From positions 62,001 through 126,000 of the forward strand of contig NZ_SACL01000007.1 of assembly GCF_004005855.1 (NCBI RefSeq): a stretch of 64,000 nucleotides of DNA, given 5' to 3'. The notes below the pieces were generated by a model. That model made no database searches, was not told where the DNA came from, and saw only the letters and a program-made list of their open reading frames with translations. The translations under genes were made by a program, and so were the position numbers. Of this stretch, positions 1 to 7,757 are shown one piece after another. This stretch comes from Rhodovarius crocodyli (GTDB lineage Bacteria > Pseudomonadota > Alphaproteobacteria > Acetobacterales > Acetobacteraceae). The stretch's first letter is position 1. Each line of letters opens with the position of its first letter.

Positions 1-1140
1 ATCGGGGTTGCCGGTGTCGTTCTGGAAGAAGCGCATCGCCCCGTCCTTGTGATAGTGGTGGAACGGGCATTTCGGCGCGTTCACCGGCAGCGCCTCGTAA
101 TGCGTGCCCAGCCGGTAGCGATGGGCGTCGGCATAGGAGAAGATGCGCGCCTGCAGCATCTTGTCCGGGCTGGCGCCGATGCCGGGCACGAAGTTGGAGG
201 GGCTGAAGGCCGCCTGCTCGATCTCCGCGAAGTAGTTGCGCGGGTTCCGGTTCAGCTCCAGCACGCCGACGTCGATCACCGGGAAATCGGCATGCGGCCA
301 CACCTTCGTCAGGTCGAAGGGATTGAAGGGCGTCTGCTCGGCCTGTTCCTCGGTCATCACCTGGATCTGCATCTTCCAGCGCGGGAACTCGCCGCGCTGG
401 ATGCCGCCGAACAGCGCCTCCTGGTAGCTTTCGCGCGATTGGCCGATCACCTGGGCGGCCTCGGCATTGGTGTAGTGCCTGTGGCCCTGCATGGTCTTGA
501 AGTGGAACTTCACCCACACGCGCTCACCGGCCGCGTTCCACATGCCGTAGGTGTGGCTGCCGTAGCCGTTCATGAACATGGGCGCCACGGGCAGGCCGCG
601 GTCGCTCATCAGGATGGTGACCTGGTGCAGGCTCTCGGGGCTGAGGGACCAGAAATCCCACATCGCGGTCGGGCTGCGCAGGTTGGTCTGCGGGTGGCGC
701 TTCTGGGTGTGGATGAAGTCGGGGAATTTTAGCGGGTCGCGCACGAAGAACACCGGGGTGTTGTTGCCCACCAGGTCCCAGTTGCCTTCCTCGGTGTAGA
801 ACTTCATCGCGAAGCCGCGCACGTCGCGCTCGGCGTCGGCGGCACCCTGTTCGCCCGCGACGGTGGAAAAGCGCAGCAGCATCTCCGTCTGCTTGCCCAC
901 GGCCGAGAACAGGGAGGCGCGGGTATAGCGGCTGATGTCATGCGTGATGGTCAGCGTGCCATAGGCGCCCCAGCCCTTGGCGTGCACCACGCGTTCGGGG
1001 ATGCGCTCGCGGTTCTGGTGGGCCAGCTTCTCGATCAGCTGCCAATCCTGCAGCAGCACCGGGCCGCGCGGGCCGGCGGTCAGGCTGTTCTGGTTGTCGG
1101 CGACGGGCGCGCCGGCGGTGGTTGTCTGGCGAGGCGGCAT
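1..1140 (-). CDS. katA: Monofunctional haem catalase (3' end outside the window)
   Basis: Decomposes hydrogen peroxide to water and oxygen. The visible 380 residues start at an ATG and run off the window edge without a stop, so roughly the last 100 residues of a small-subunit (about 480-residue) catalase are missing. Catalytic His is H53 in RVVHAKG; the distal Asn lies in [10 protein letters not shown] (residues 123-132); the proximal haem-ligand Tyr is Y336 in the [14 protein letters not shown] segment. The gene diverges from an OxyR-type regulator across 118 bp, which fits peroxide-induced expression. Family is very clear. The exact symbol (katA or katE/B type) is a choice based on the short length; no C-terminal flavodoxin-like extension can be judged because the end is cut. 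Confidence 0.95.
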   Translation of the reverse strand, partial: MPPRQTTTAGAPVADNQNSLTAGPRGPVLLQDWQLIEKLAHQNRERIPERVVHAKGWGAYGTLTITHDISRYTRASLFSAVGKQTEMLLRFSTVAGEQGAADAERDVRGFAMKFYTEEGNWDLVGNNTPVFFVRDPLKFPDFIHTQKRHPQTNLRSPTAMWDFWSLSPESLHQVTILMSDRGLPVAPMFMNGYGSHTYGMWNAAGERVWVKFHFKTMQGHRHYTNAEAAQVIGQSRESYQEALFGGIQRGEFPRWKMQIQVMTEEQAEQTPFNPFDLTKVWPHADFPVIDVGVLELNRNPRNYFAEIEQAAFSPSNFVPGIGASPDKMLQARIFSYADAHRYRLGTHYEALPVNAPKCPFHHYHKDGAMRFFQNDTGNPD

Positions 1141-1258
1141 AAGCGGCTTCTCCTGGGTTGTGTCGTTGGAGGAAGCCTAGGCAAGCGTGCTCCGTCTTGG
1201 AAATTGCTGCCCTCAACCGGGCCGATAGCCAAACCGGATTGCGCTATAACCTCTCTCC
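1141..1258. promoter_or_regulatory. Divergent catalase/oxyR control region
   Basis: 118 bp between the two divergent starts, so it must hold both promoters. An ATAG half-site at 1225-1228 and a CTAT half-site at 1244-1247 form an interrupted dyad of the kind OxyR contacts. Their spacing does not match the classical four-element OxyR consensus, so the exact operator is uncertain. Confidence 0.4.
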
Positions 1259-2149
1259 ATGAACCTCAGAGAACTGCGCTATGTGCTGGCGGTTGCCGAG
1301 CACCTGCACTTCGGCAAGGCCGCGGAGGCCTGCGCCGTCAGCCAGCCGACCCTCTCCACCCAGCTGCGCAAGCTGGAGGATGAGCTGGGCATCGTGCTGT
1401 TCGAGCGTGGCGGGCGCGGGGTGGCGCTGACGCCGATCGGCGCGGAGATGCTGCCGCAGTTCCAGGCGGTGGTGACGGCGGCGGACGCCATCCAGCACCG
1501 GGCGGCGGCGGCGCGGGACCCGCTCTCGGGCCGGTTCCGCCTGGGCGTGATCCCGACGCTCGCGCCCTATCTGCTGCCGCTGGTGTTCGGTCCGCTGAGG
1601 GAGGCGCTGCCCTGCCTCAGCCTGGAGCCCTGGGAGGATGTGACCAACGCCGTCCTGGCCGGGCTGCGCGCGCATGAGCTGGATGCCGCGCTGATCGCGA
1701 CCCTGCCGGATGGGTCGGACCTGACGGGTGAGGAGCTGTTCCAGGAGCCCTTCCTGGCGGCCCTTCCGCCCGAGCACCCGCTGACGGCCCGGACCAAGGT
1801 GGCCGAGGCCGAGCTGGCCCCCGATGTGCTGGTGCTGTCTGACGGGCATTGCCTGCGGGAACAGGCATTGTCGGTATGCAGTGCCCAGCCGCCGGAGGAC
1901 GCGCAGCTGCGCGCGGCCAGCCTGCCCACCTTGCTGAACATGGTGGCCGCCGGCTACGGCACCACGCTGATCCCGGGGCTGGCCGCGGGCGTGGCGCAGG
2001 ATGCCGGGCTGGTGCTGAGGCCGCTGGCCGGCGGGGCAGGGCGCATGGTGCGCCTGGTCTGGCGCGCCAGCTTCCCGCGGCGCGAGGCCGTGGCGGCGAT
2101 CGCGGGGGTGATCCGCGACCGCCTGTCGGGGTTCAGTAGCCCACTGTGA
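1259..2149 (+). CDS. oxyR: Hydrogen-peroxide-sensing LysR regulator OxyR
   Basis: LysR-type regulator of 296 residues: N-terminal winged HTH (about residues 1-60, with the SQPTLSTQLRKLE recognition region) and a C-terminal co-inducer domain. Two cysteines, C198 and C207, sit in GHCLREQALSVC, nine residues apart exactly as the C199/C208 disulphide switch of E. coli OxyR. It diverges from a catalase gene, the classical target. In OxyR-family proteins peroxide oxidises the first Cys, forming a disulphide that remodels the DNA contact. Its 3' end overlaps the convergent reductase gene by 17 bp. Confidence 0.93.
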   Translation: MNLRELRYVLAVAEHLHFGKAAEACAVSQPTLSTQLRKLEDELGIVLFERGGRGVALTPIGAEMLPQFQAVVTAADAIQHRAAAARDPLSGRFRLGVIPTLAPYLLPLVFGPLREALPCLSLEPWEDVTNAVLAGLRAHELDAALIATLPDGSDLTGEELFQEPFLAALPPEHPLTARTKVAEAELAPDVLVLSDGHCLREQALSVCSAQPPEDAQLRAASLPTLLNMVAAGYGTTLIPGLAAGVAQDAGLVLRPLAGGAGRMVRLVWRASFPRREAVAAIAGVIRDRLSGFSSPL

Positions 2150-2741
2150 AGCGCGCGCGGGAATGGGCGGGCTTCTCCACCTCATCCAGCAGGGCGATGG
2201 CGTAGTCCTCGAAGGAGATGCTGCTGCCCTTCTCATTGGCCAGCAGCGTGTCCTTGCCCAGGCGGAAGCTGCCGGTGCGCTCACCGGGGATGAACAGGGC
2301 TGAGGGCGAGAGGAAGGTCCAGTCCAGCGCCGTCTCGGCCTTCAGCAGGTCGAGGAAGACAGCACCCGCGCTGGCCTCGGCATGGTATTGCGGCGGGAAA
2401 TCGGGCTGGTCCACCAGGCGCTTGCCGGGGGCCACTTCCAGGCTGCCGGCGCCGCCGACGACCAGATAGCGCGCAACGCCCGAGGCCTTCACGGCCGCGA
2501 TCAGGGTGGCCGCGTCGCTCGCCAGGAAATGCACGGCGCTGATCACCACGTCATGCCCGGCCAGCAGGGCGGCAAGCCCGGCCTGGTCGTAGACGTCGCC
2601 CTTGGCGGGGGTCACGCCGGGCAGGGCCGCGGTCTTTTCCGGGCTGCGGGAAATGGCGGTGACGGCGTGGCCGCGATCCGAGGCTTCCTTGAGGATGCGC
2701 GAGCCGGCATTGCCGGTGGCGCCGATGAGGGCGATGCGCAT
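2133..2741 (-). CDS. NmrA/YwnB-like NAD(P)-binding reductase
   Basis: A 202-residue atypical short-chain dehydrogenase with an N-terminal Rossmann motif, IGATGNAGS (about residues 5-13), and the following RSPEK segment that usually contacts the NADP phosphate. It lacks the YxxxK pair of classical SDRs, as expected for the NmrA/flavin-reductase-like atypical group. It is divergent from an HxlR regulator, a very common pairing in which the regulator represses an NAD(P)H-dependent quinone or electrophile reductase. Substrate cannot be read from sequence. The tail is convergent with oxyR and overlaps it. Confidence 0.8.
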   Translation of the reverse strand: MRIALIGATGNAGSRILKEASDRGHAVTAISRSPEKTAALPGVTPAKGDVYDQAGLAALLAGHDVVISAVHFLASDAATLIAAVKASGVARYLVVGGAGSLEVAPGKRLVDQPDFPPQYHAEASAGAVFLDLLKAETALDWTFLSPSALFIPGERTGSFRLGKDTLLANEKGSSISFEDYAIALLDEVEKPAHSRARFTVGY

Positions 2742-2844
2742 GGCATGCTCCTTGATGGTTTCCGATGGATACCAAGTTGCTTATGGTGAGGCAGGTCGTA
2801 AAGAACGCACCTGAATGTCACCTGGTAACCCGAAGGATACCGCC

Positions 2845-3216
2845 ATGCTCATCCCCGACGCCTACAGCGCGGATTGCCCGACCCGGCAGGTGCTGGACCG
2901 GGTGGCCGACAAATGGGCGGTGCTGCTGCTGGGGCTGCTGTCGCGGGAGCCCATGCGCTTCAACCGGCTGCGCCGCACGGTGGAGGGGCTGTCGCAGAAG
3001 GTGCTGGCCCAGACGCTGCGCAGCCTGGAGCGCGACGGGCTGGTCACGCGCAGCGTGTTTCCCACCGTGCCGGTCACGGTCGAATACGCCATCACGCCGC
3101 TGGGCATGACCCTGGCCCAGACGGTGGACCAGCTGCGCATCTGGGCCGAGACCCATATGCCCGAGGTCGCGGCCTGCCAGCGCCGCTATGATGCCGCGCG
3201 CGCCGAAGCAGCCTGA
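2845..3216 (+). CDS. HxlR-family (YodB/HypR-like) transcriptional regulator
   Basis: Single-domain winged-helix HxlR regulator of 123 residues from the chosen start. An ATG at 2815 would add ten residues, but the internal ATG has a good AAGGA ribosome site seven bases upstream (2833-2837) and puts the hallmark CP motif near the N terminus. C11 in ADCPTRQ is placed like the redox cysteine of YodB/HypR-type HxlR sensors, and LRRTVEGLSQKVLAQTLRSL is the usual HTH. It is divergent from the NAD(P)-binding reductase, which is its probable target. Redox sensing is inference from position. Confidence 0.85.
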   Translation: MLIPDAYSADCPTRQVLDRVADKWAVLLLGLLSREPMRFNRLRRTVEGLSQKVLAQTLRSLERDGLVTRSVFPTVPVTVEYAITPLGMTLAQTVDQLRIWAETHMPEVAACQRRYDAARAEAA

Positions 3217-3221
3217 ACGTG

Positions 3222-3251
3222 AAAAAGCCGCCCCGTTTCGGGGGCGGCCTT
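3222..3251. terminator. Bidirectional intrinsic terminator
   Basis: An 8-bp perfect stem (GCCGCCCC/GGGGCGGC) with a six-base loop is flanked by five A on the left and CTTT on the right. It lies just past the HxlR stop and before the convergent small secreted protein, so it can serve both. Confidence 0.7.
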
Positions 3252-3273
3252 TGCGTGGCGCCGTTCGGGTGGT

Positions 3274-3570
3274 TCAGCCGCGGCTGTTGACCCAAACGGT
3301 GCGGTCGGTGCCGGCGATGTTCTGCACCACCGGCGTCATGCCGGCCACACCCTGCTGCACCGGGCCGTTGGAGGCATAGCCCAGCACAGGGCGGCCCTCA
3401 TCCACACGGATCACGGCGACGGCGCCGCCACCCACGATGTTGCCCCGGTAGCTGTCGTCATAGACGACGTGCTGGCTGGCGAAGTCGCCTTCCAGGCGGG
3501 GAGACTGGGCGAAGGCGGGGGCGGAAGCCATCAGGCTGATGGCGGCGGCGGCGAAAGCGAAGCGGTTCAT
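3274..3570 (-). CDS. Small exported protein of unknown function
   Basis: 98 residues starting MNRFAFAAAAISLMASAPAFA, an evident Sec signal peptide with probable cleavage after AFA (residue 21). The mature part of about 77 residues contains no cysteine and no motif I recognise; it is rich in Gly, Val and Asp, with a central GNIVGGGAVAVIRVDEGRPVLG stretch likely to form beta strands. The ATG chosen is the one that places the signal peptide at the N terminus; in-frame sequence upstream of it does not look coding. It follows the cupin gene on the same strand, with a hairpin in the gap, so it may have its own promoter. Function unknown. Confidence 0.7.
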   Translation of the reverse strand: MNRFAFAAAAISLMASAPAFAQSPRLEGDFASQHVVYDDSYRGNIVGGGAVAVIRVDEGRPVLGYASNGPVQQGVAGMTPVVQNIAGTDRTVWVNSRG

Positions 3571-3594
3571 GGTCTCGGTCTCTTGTCTCTGAGG

Positions 3595-3612
3595 GGGCGG
3601 CCCGTGCCGCCC
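3595..3612. terminator. GC hairpin after the cupin operon
   Basis: A 7-bp perfect stem (GGGCGGC/GCCGCCC) with a four-base loop lies between the cupin stop and the small exported protein on the minus strand. There is no clear T-run, so it may be a weak terminator or an RNA-processing hairpin. Confidence 0.35.
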
Positions 3613-3686
3613 TTCGGTGAGACAGAGATGCGCCGCAGCATGATTTTTCTCCAATCGAGCCTCGGCATCGGCATCATACGCGGCGG

Positions 3687-4082
3687 TTATGATGCGTATT
3701 GCGCGTCCGAGACATGCTCCAGCCAATCCACCGCCTTGCCGTCCAGCGCCTCCTGGATCGCGATATGGGTCATCGCGGTGGTGGGGCCGGCGCCGTGCCA
3801 GTGCTTCTCGCCGGGCGGGAACCAGACGACGTCGCCGGGGCGGATCTCCTCGATCGGGCCGCCCTCTCGCTGCACGCGGCCCATGCCCGATGTCACGATC
3901 AGCGTCTGGCCCAGCGGATGGGTGTGCCAGGCGGTGCGCGCGCCCGGCTCGAAGGTGACGGTGGCGGCCGCGACCCGGGCGGGGGCGCCGGTCTGGATCA
4001 ACGGGTCGATGCGGACCGTGCCGGTGAACCATTCGGCCGGCCCACGGCCGGAGGGCTGGGAGCCCGCGCGCTTGATGTCCAT
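3687..4082 (-). CDS. Small Mn-type cupin, hydroxynitrile-lyase (GtHNL)-like
   Basis: Single-domain cupin of 131 residues. Metal ligands are visible at H53, H55 and Q59 (HTHPLGQT) and H94 (GEKHWHG). These are the same residue numbers that I recall for the Mn-dependent R-selective hydroxynitrile lyase GtHNL of Granulicella tundricola, and the N terminus (MDIKRxGSQxSGxGPA) and C terminus ([11 protein letters not shown]) also fit that family. Many such proteins are annotated only as cupin or carboxymuconolactone-decarboxylase-like, and the natural role is not settled. The start overlaps the stop of the PglD-like gene by ATGA, so it is the last gene of a three-gene unit. Confidence 0.85.
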   Translation of the reverse strand: MDIKRAGSQPSGRGPAEWFTGTVRIDPLIQTGAPARVAAATVTFEPGARTAWHTHPLGQTLIVTSGMGRVQREGGPIEEIRPGDVVWFPPGEKHWHGAGPTTAMTHIAIQEALDGKAVDWLEHVSDAQYAS

Positions 4083-4708
4083 CAGAAACTCCTTTCCTGG
4101 GCGGGAACGCCGGTGACGGTGGCACCGGGCGGCACATCCGCGATGACGGCGGCACCGACGCCCACCACGGCATCAGCGCCGATGCTGACGCCGGGTTTCA
4201 CCTGTGCGCCGACGCCGATCAGCGCCCGCGCCCCGACCCGCACGCCGCCTGCCAGGCTGCTGCCCGGCGCGGCGTGGGCGGCCGCACCCAGCACCGCGTC
4301 ATGGTCCAATATGGCGCCATGGTTCAGCAGGGCCAGGCCCTCGACCCGCGCATCGGCGGCGACCAGCGCGCGGGCCAGCACCTGCGCCCCCGCGCCGATC
4401 CGCGCGCTGGGTGAGACCAGCGCCGCCGGGTGAATGGCGGCCGGCAGCGCGAAGCCCAGTGCCGTGGCCTGGGCGCCCAGCCTTTCCCGCGTGCCGTTGT
4501 CGCCGACGGCCACGCAGGCATGGGCGACACCCTCGTTGCGCAGCACCTCCAGCAGCTCTGTCCCGCCCAGCACCGGCACGCCCAGCACGCCGGCGGGCCC
4601 TTCGGCATCGGAGAGGCAGCCCACCAGCTCCAGCGTGCCCAGCGCGCGCCACAGCTCGATCAGCACTTTGGCATGGCCGCCGGCGCCGATGAGCACCAGC
4701 CGCGTCAA
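4082..4708 (-). CDS. PglD/NeuD-family sugar O-/N-acyltransferase
   Basis: 208 residues starting at a TTG that overlaps the stop of the DUF445 gene (TTGA). N-terminal Rossmann-like part begins [17 protein letters not shown], the signature of NeuD/PglD acyltransferases. The C-terminal half is a left-handed beta-helix of hexapeptide repeats ([12 protein letters not shown] through [29 protein letters not shown]). Such enzymes transfer an acetyl group from acetyl-CoA to amino or hydroxyl groups of sugars. No other polysaccharide gene lies nearby, so the substrate is unknown. An upstream reading-frame extension exists but lies inside DUF445; the TTG start fits the overlap and family length. Confidence 0.8.
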   Translation of the reverse strand: MTRLVLIGAGGHAKVLIELWRALGTLELVGCLSDAEGPAGVLGVPVLGGTELLEVLRNEGVAHACVAVGDNGTRERLGAQATALGFALPAAIHPAALVSPSARIGAGAQVLARALVAADARVEGLALLNHGAILDHDAVLGAAAHAAPGSSLAGGVRVGARALIGVGAQVKPGVSIGADAVVGVGAAVIADVPPGATVTGVPAQERSF

Positions 4709-5973
4709 TGCACCACGCGCCCGGCCAGCGCCTGGATGACCAGGTGCAGCACGCCGCCGGCCAGGAAGCCCACCAGCGTGCCGTTCATGCGCACATATTG
4801 CAGGTCCCGGCCCACGCGCAGCTCGATCTTGCTGACCAGCTCCGCGCTGTCCCAGCGGCCGACGATGCCCTCGACGAAGCCCGCGAGGCGCCCTTGCGCA
4901 CTGGGCACCAGCGCCATCAGCGCGCCGATCAGCGCGGCGTTCACGCGGTCCCGCGCGCCCTGGTCCTCGGCCAGCAGGGCGCCGGCATTGGCCAGGCCGC
5001 TCTCGATGATCTGCACGGTGCGGCCATCGGGGCGGGCGGCGTCCGCCAGCAGGGCGGCGCGCAGCCGGTCCCACACATCGCCCAGCCACAGGGCCACGGC
5101 CTCATGCTTCAGCGCGTTGCCGACCGCCTTGCCGAAGGCCGCGGCACGGTCCGGGTCGGTTTCCAGCTTCTCGATCTCGGCGATGATCCAGGCCTCGATG
5201 GCCTGGCGGATGGCGCTGTCGGGGGCTTCCATCCGGTCCAGCTCGGTATTGATCACGGCCAGGATCTTGCGCGCGGTATAGGCGCCGGCCATCCAGCCGA
5301 CGACGGCGCCGCCCTCGTCGCGAACTCTCCGGGCAATCGCCTCGCGCAGCTGGTCCTCCTTGCCGCGCAGGCCCTGGCGCAGGGCGGTGACGGCGGCATC
5401 CAGCACGGCCTGGTGGCGGCCGGAGGCCATCATGGCGCGCAGCGCGCGCGCCACTACCTGCGCCGTGCCCGGCCCGCCCGCCATGCGCGGCAGCAGCCGG
5501 ATCAGCAGGCGGCGGGCGCGCCCGTCCTCCAGCGTGGCCACGATGCGCGGCATGATGCCCGACAGCGCCTGGGCCGCCGGGCGCGTGGAGGCCGGGTCGG
5601 TCAGGAAGCCGCGCAGCACGCTGGCCAGATCGAGCCCGGACAGTAGCCGGCGCAGCTCGTTCTCGGTGAACACCTGGCCCGCGATGAAGCGCCCCAGGCC
5701 GCGCCCCAGCCTTTCCTTCTGCGCCGGGATGATGGCGGTGTGCGGGATGGGCAGGCCGAGCGGGCGGCGGAACAGCGCCGTGACGGCGAACCAGTCCGCG
5801 ATGCCGCCCACCACGCCGGCCTGGGCGGCGGCGGCCAGCAGCGCGGTGGCCGGCCCCTCCGGCAGGCGATAGGCCAGGACCACGAGCCCCACCATCAGGA
5901 TCAGCAGGAAGGTCGCGAAGGCGCGATGGCGGTTGAGGCTCTGGCGCAGCTCGGCGTCATGGTCTTGAGTCAT
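4705..5973 (-). CDS. DUF445 membrane protein
   Basis: 422 residues. The chosen ATG follows AAAGGAGCC, a strong ribosome site; an earlier in-frame ATG would add ten residues. An N-terminal hydrophobic helix (about residues 20-40) and a second one are followed by the DUF445 hallmark GGIADWFAVTALFRRPLGLP and HTAIIPAQKERLG. The C-terminal segment (VGFLAGGVLHLVIQAL) is another membrane helix. The long middle is alpha-helical and charged. The family is widespread in inner membranes and has no assigned function. It leads a translationally coupled unit with the PglD-like and cupin genes. Confidence 0.85.
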   Translation of the reverse strand: MTQDHDAELRQSLNRHRAFATFLLILMVGLVVLAYRLPEGPATALLAAAAQAGVVGGIADWFAVTALFRRPLGLPIPHTAIIPAQKERLGRGLGRFIAGQVFTENELRRLLSGLDLASVLRGFLTDPASTRPAAQALSGIMPRIVATLEDGRARRLLIRLLPRMAGGPGTAQVVARALRAMMASGRHQAVLDAAVTALRQGLRGKEDQLREAIARRVRDEGGAVVGWMAGAYTARKILAVINTELDRMEAPDSAIRQAIEAWIIAEIEKLETDPDRAAAFGKAVGNALKHEAVALWLGDVWDRLRAALLADAARPDGRTVQIIESGLANAGALLAEDQGARDRVNAALIGALMALVPSAQGRLAGFVEGIVGRWDSAELVSKIELRVGRDLQYVRMNGTLVGFLAGGVLHLVIQALAGRVVH

Positions 5974-6036
5974 GGCTCCTTTGTGGGGATTCAGGCGCCC
6001 CAAGGCCAGGGGTCTCTGGCAACGTCACCCATGTGT

Positions 6037-6051
6037 TGTTATATCGTAGCA
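6037..6051. promoter_or_regulatory. Zur-box-like site upstream of the metal ABC operon
   Basis: TGTTATATCGTAGCA matches an idealised TGTTATA-N-TATAACA dyad at 11 of 14 positions, with the left half perfect. It ends two bases before the first ATG of the downstream peptide gene, so it would overlap the transcription start or ribosome-loading region. The consensus is from memory of alphaproteobacterial Zur sites. Confidence 0.45.
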
Positions 6052-6053
6052 TC

Positions 6054-6161
6054 ATGATGGACCCCCTGGCCCTTTCCGCTGGTATCGGCGCGCGGCTCCT
6101 CGCCGCGGGCGCGGTGCTGGCCGTGCTGTGGGCGGGCGTGTTCTGGGCGATGCGCGCATGA
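6054..6161 (+). CDS. 35-residue membrane peptide upstream of a Zn/Mn ABC transporter
   Basis: Opens with MMDPLALSAGIGARLL and contains one hydrophobic helix (about residues 12-33, ending VLWAGVFWAMRA). Its TGA overlaps the ATG of the ABC ATPase gene by ATGA, so translation of the two is probably coupled. There is almost no leader between the Zur-like dyad and the ATG, so the mRNA may be leaderless. Not recognised as a named family. It could be a small transporter subunit or a leader peptide; the coding call rests on the precise overlap and the clean hydrophobic segment. Confidence 0.5.
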   Translation: MMDPLALSAGIGARLLAAGAVLAVLWAGVFWAMRA

Positions 6162-6892
6162 AGGCGGCCCCGATCACCCTGACCAACGTCACCTGCGGCT
6201 ATGAGGGGCGGCCGGCGGTGCATCATGTCTCGGGCGAGTTCGCTCCCGGGTCGCTGACGGCCGTGATCGGGCCGAACGGCGCCGGCAAATCCACCCTGCT
6301 GCGCGGCATCGCGGGGCTGCAGGCGCCGCTCTCGGGCGAGATTGCGGGGGCGGCCGGTCAGGTCGCGCTGCTGCCGCAGGCGGCGGGTCTCGACCGTTCC
6401 TTCCCGATTTCCTGCCTGGATGCGGTGTTGCTGGGGCTGTGGCCCAGCGCCGGCGCCTTCCGCGCCATTACCCGCGCCGAACGCGCCCGGGCCGCCGAGG
6501 CGCTGGCCGCCGTGGGGCTGTCGGGCTTCGCGGGGCGCATCGTCGGCACGCTCTCGGCCGGGCAGTTCCAGCGCCTGCTGTTCGCGCGGCTGCTGTTGCA
6601 GGATGCGCCGGTGCTGCTGCTGGACGAGCCCTTCACCGCGCTGGACGAGCGCACCGCCGCCGACATGCTGGCGCTGATCCATCGCTGGCATGGCGAGGGG
6701 CGGACCATCATCGCCGTGCTGCATGACATGGATCTGGTGACGCGCGATTTCCCGCGCACCCTGTTCCTGGCGCGCGACTGCCTGGGCTGGGGCCCGACCG
6801 ATACCGTGCTGACCCCGGAGAACCGCCTGCGCGCCCGCCGCATGGCCGAGGCCTGGCGCGAGGGTGCCGCCGACTGCCGGCGCGCCGCCTGA
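6158..6892 (+). CDS. Zn/Mn-type ABC transporter ATPase (ZnuC/AztA-like)
   Basis: 244-residue ATPase. Walker A GPNGAGKST (residues 38-46), signature LSAGQFQR, Walker B VLLLDEP and H-loop LHDMD are all present. The LPQAAGLDRSFPIS stretch is typical of metal-type (cluster A-I) importers. The chosen ATG forms an ATGA overlap with the 35-residue peptide gene; an in-frame extension upstream would lie inside that gene. The permease follows directly. No periplasmic metal-binding protein is encoded in this window, so the binding protein must be elsewhere. Zinc is favoured because of the Zur-like site, but manganese cannot be excluded. Confidence 0.85.
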   Translation: MKAAPITLTNVTCGYEGRPAVHHVSGEFAPGSLTAVIGPNGAGKSTLLRGIAGLQAPLSGEIAGAAGQVALLPQAAGLDRSFPISCLDAVLLGLWPSAGAFRAITRAERARAAEALAAVGLSGFAGRIVGTLSAGQFQRLLFARLLLQDAPVLLLDEPFTALDERTAADMLALIHRWHGEGRTIIAVLHDMDLVTRDFPRTLFLARDCLGWGPTDTVLTPENRLRARRMAEAWREGAADCRRAA

Positions 6893-6893
6893 C

Positions 6894-7751
6894 GTGTTCC
6901 TGACTGACCCGTTCCTGGAATTCGGCTTCCTGCGCCGGGCGCTGGTCGGCGGGCTCGCGCTGGCGCTGTCGGCGCCGCCGCTGGGCCTGTTCCTGATGCT
7001 GCGGCGCATGTCGCTCACGGCCGATGTGCTGGCCCACGGCATGCTGCCGGGTGTGGCGCTGGCCTATATCCTGGCGGGGCTGGCGGTGCCGGCGCTGGCC
7101 ACCGGCGGGCTGATCGCGGGCCTTCTGGTGGTGCTCGGGGCGGGTGCGCTGTCGCGCCTCTCCGGCGGGCGGGAGGATGCGTCGCTGGCCGCGCTCTATC
7201 TGGTGGCGCTGGCGGCCGGTGTCTCGCTGCTGTCCTGGCGGGGCAGCGCCGTGGAGTTGACGCAGGTGCTGTTCGGCTCCGTGCTGGGGGTGGACGACCC
7301 GGCGCTGCTACTGATGGCCGGCACGGCCACGGCCACCTGGCTGTTCCTGGCCCTGGCCTGGCGGCCGCTGGTGCTGGAATGCTTCGACCCATCCTTCGCG
7401 GCCGCAGTCGGCGCGCGGGGCGGGCTGTGGCACCTGGGCTTCCTGGCCATGGTGGTGCTGAACCTGGTGGCGGCCTTCGCGGCGCTCGGCACGCTGATGG
7501 CCGTGGGTGTCATGATGCTGCCGGCCATCGCAGCCCGGCACTGGGCGCGGCAGGTGGGCGGCATGGCCTATGCCAGCGTGCTGATCGCCATGGGCGCGGT
7601 GCTGGCGGGGCTGATCCTCAGCTATCGCGCCGACCTGCCGACCGGGCCCGCCATCGTGCTGACGGCGGGCGCCTTCTGGGCGTTGTCGCTGGTGGTGGGG
7701 CCGGTGGATGGGCTGCTGGGGCGGCTGCGGAAAGGGCACCGGGAGGGCTGA
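6894..7751 (+). CDS. Zn/Mn-type ABC transporter permease (ZnuB/AztB-like)
   Basis: ABC-3 family inner-membrane permease, 285 residues from the GTG two bases after the ATPase stop (another GTG at 6864 would give 295 residues and overlap the ATPase). Begins FLTDPFLEFGFLRRALVGG, the usual opening of this family, and has about eight hydrophobic helices. The conserved SLTADVLAHGMLPGVALAYIL and GTLMAVGVMMLPAIAAR segments mark the metal-permease fold. It works with the preceding ATPase to import zinc or manganese; a homodimer is expected. Ends six bases before the stop of the convergent P450 gene. Confidence 0.85.
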   Translation: MFLTDPFLEFGFLRRALVGGLALALSAPPLGLFLMLRRMSLTADVLAHGMLPGVALAYILAGLAVPALATGGLIAGLLVVLGAGALSRLSGGREDASLAALYLVALAAGVSLLSWRGSAVELTQVLFGSVLGVDDPALLLMAGTATATWLFLALAWRPLVLECFDPSFAAAVGARGGLWHLGFLAMVVLNLVAAFAALGTLMAVGVMMLPAIAARHWARQVGGMAYASVLIAMGAVLAGLILSYRADLPTGPAIVLTAGAFWALSLVVGPVDGLLGRLRKGHREG

Positions 7752-7757
7752 GCCCCC

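Noticed and set aside
3274-4173. A single 299-codon minus-strand protein covering the small exported protein
   Set aside because: Its first two-thirds overlap the conserved cupin gene in another frame; only the last 98 codons, beginning with a signal peptide, look coding.
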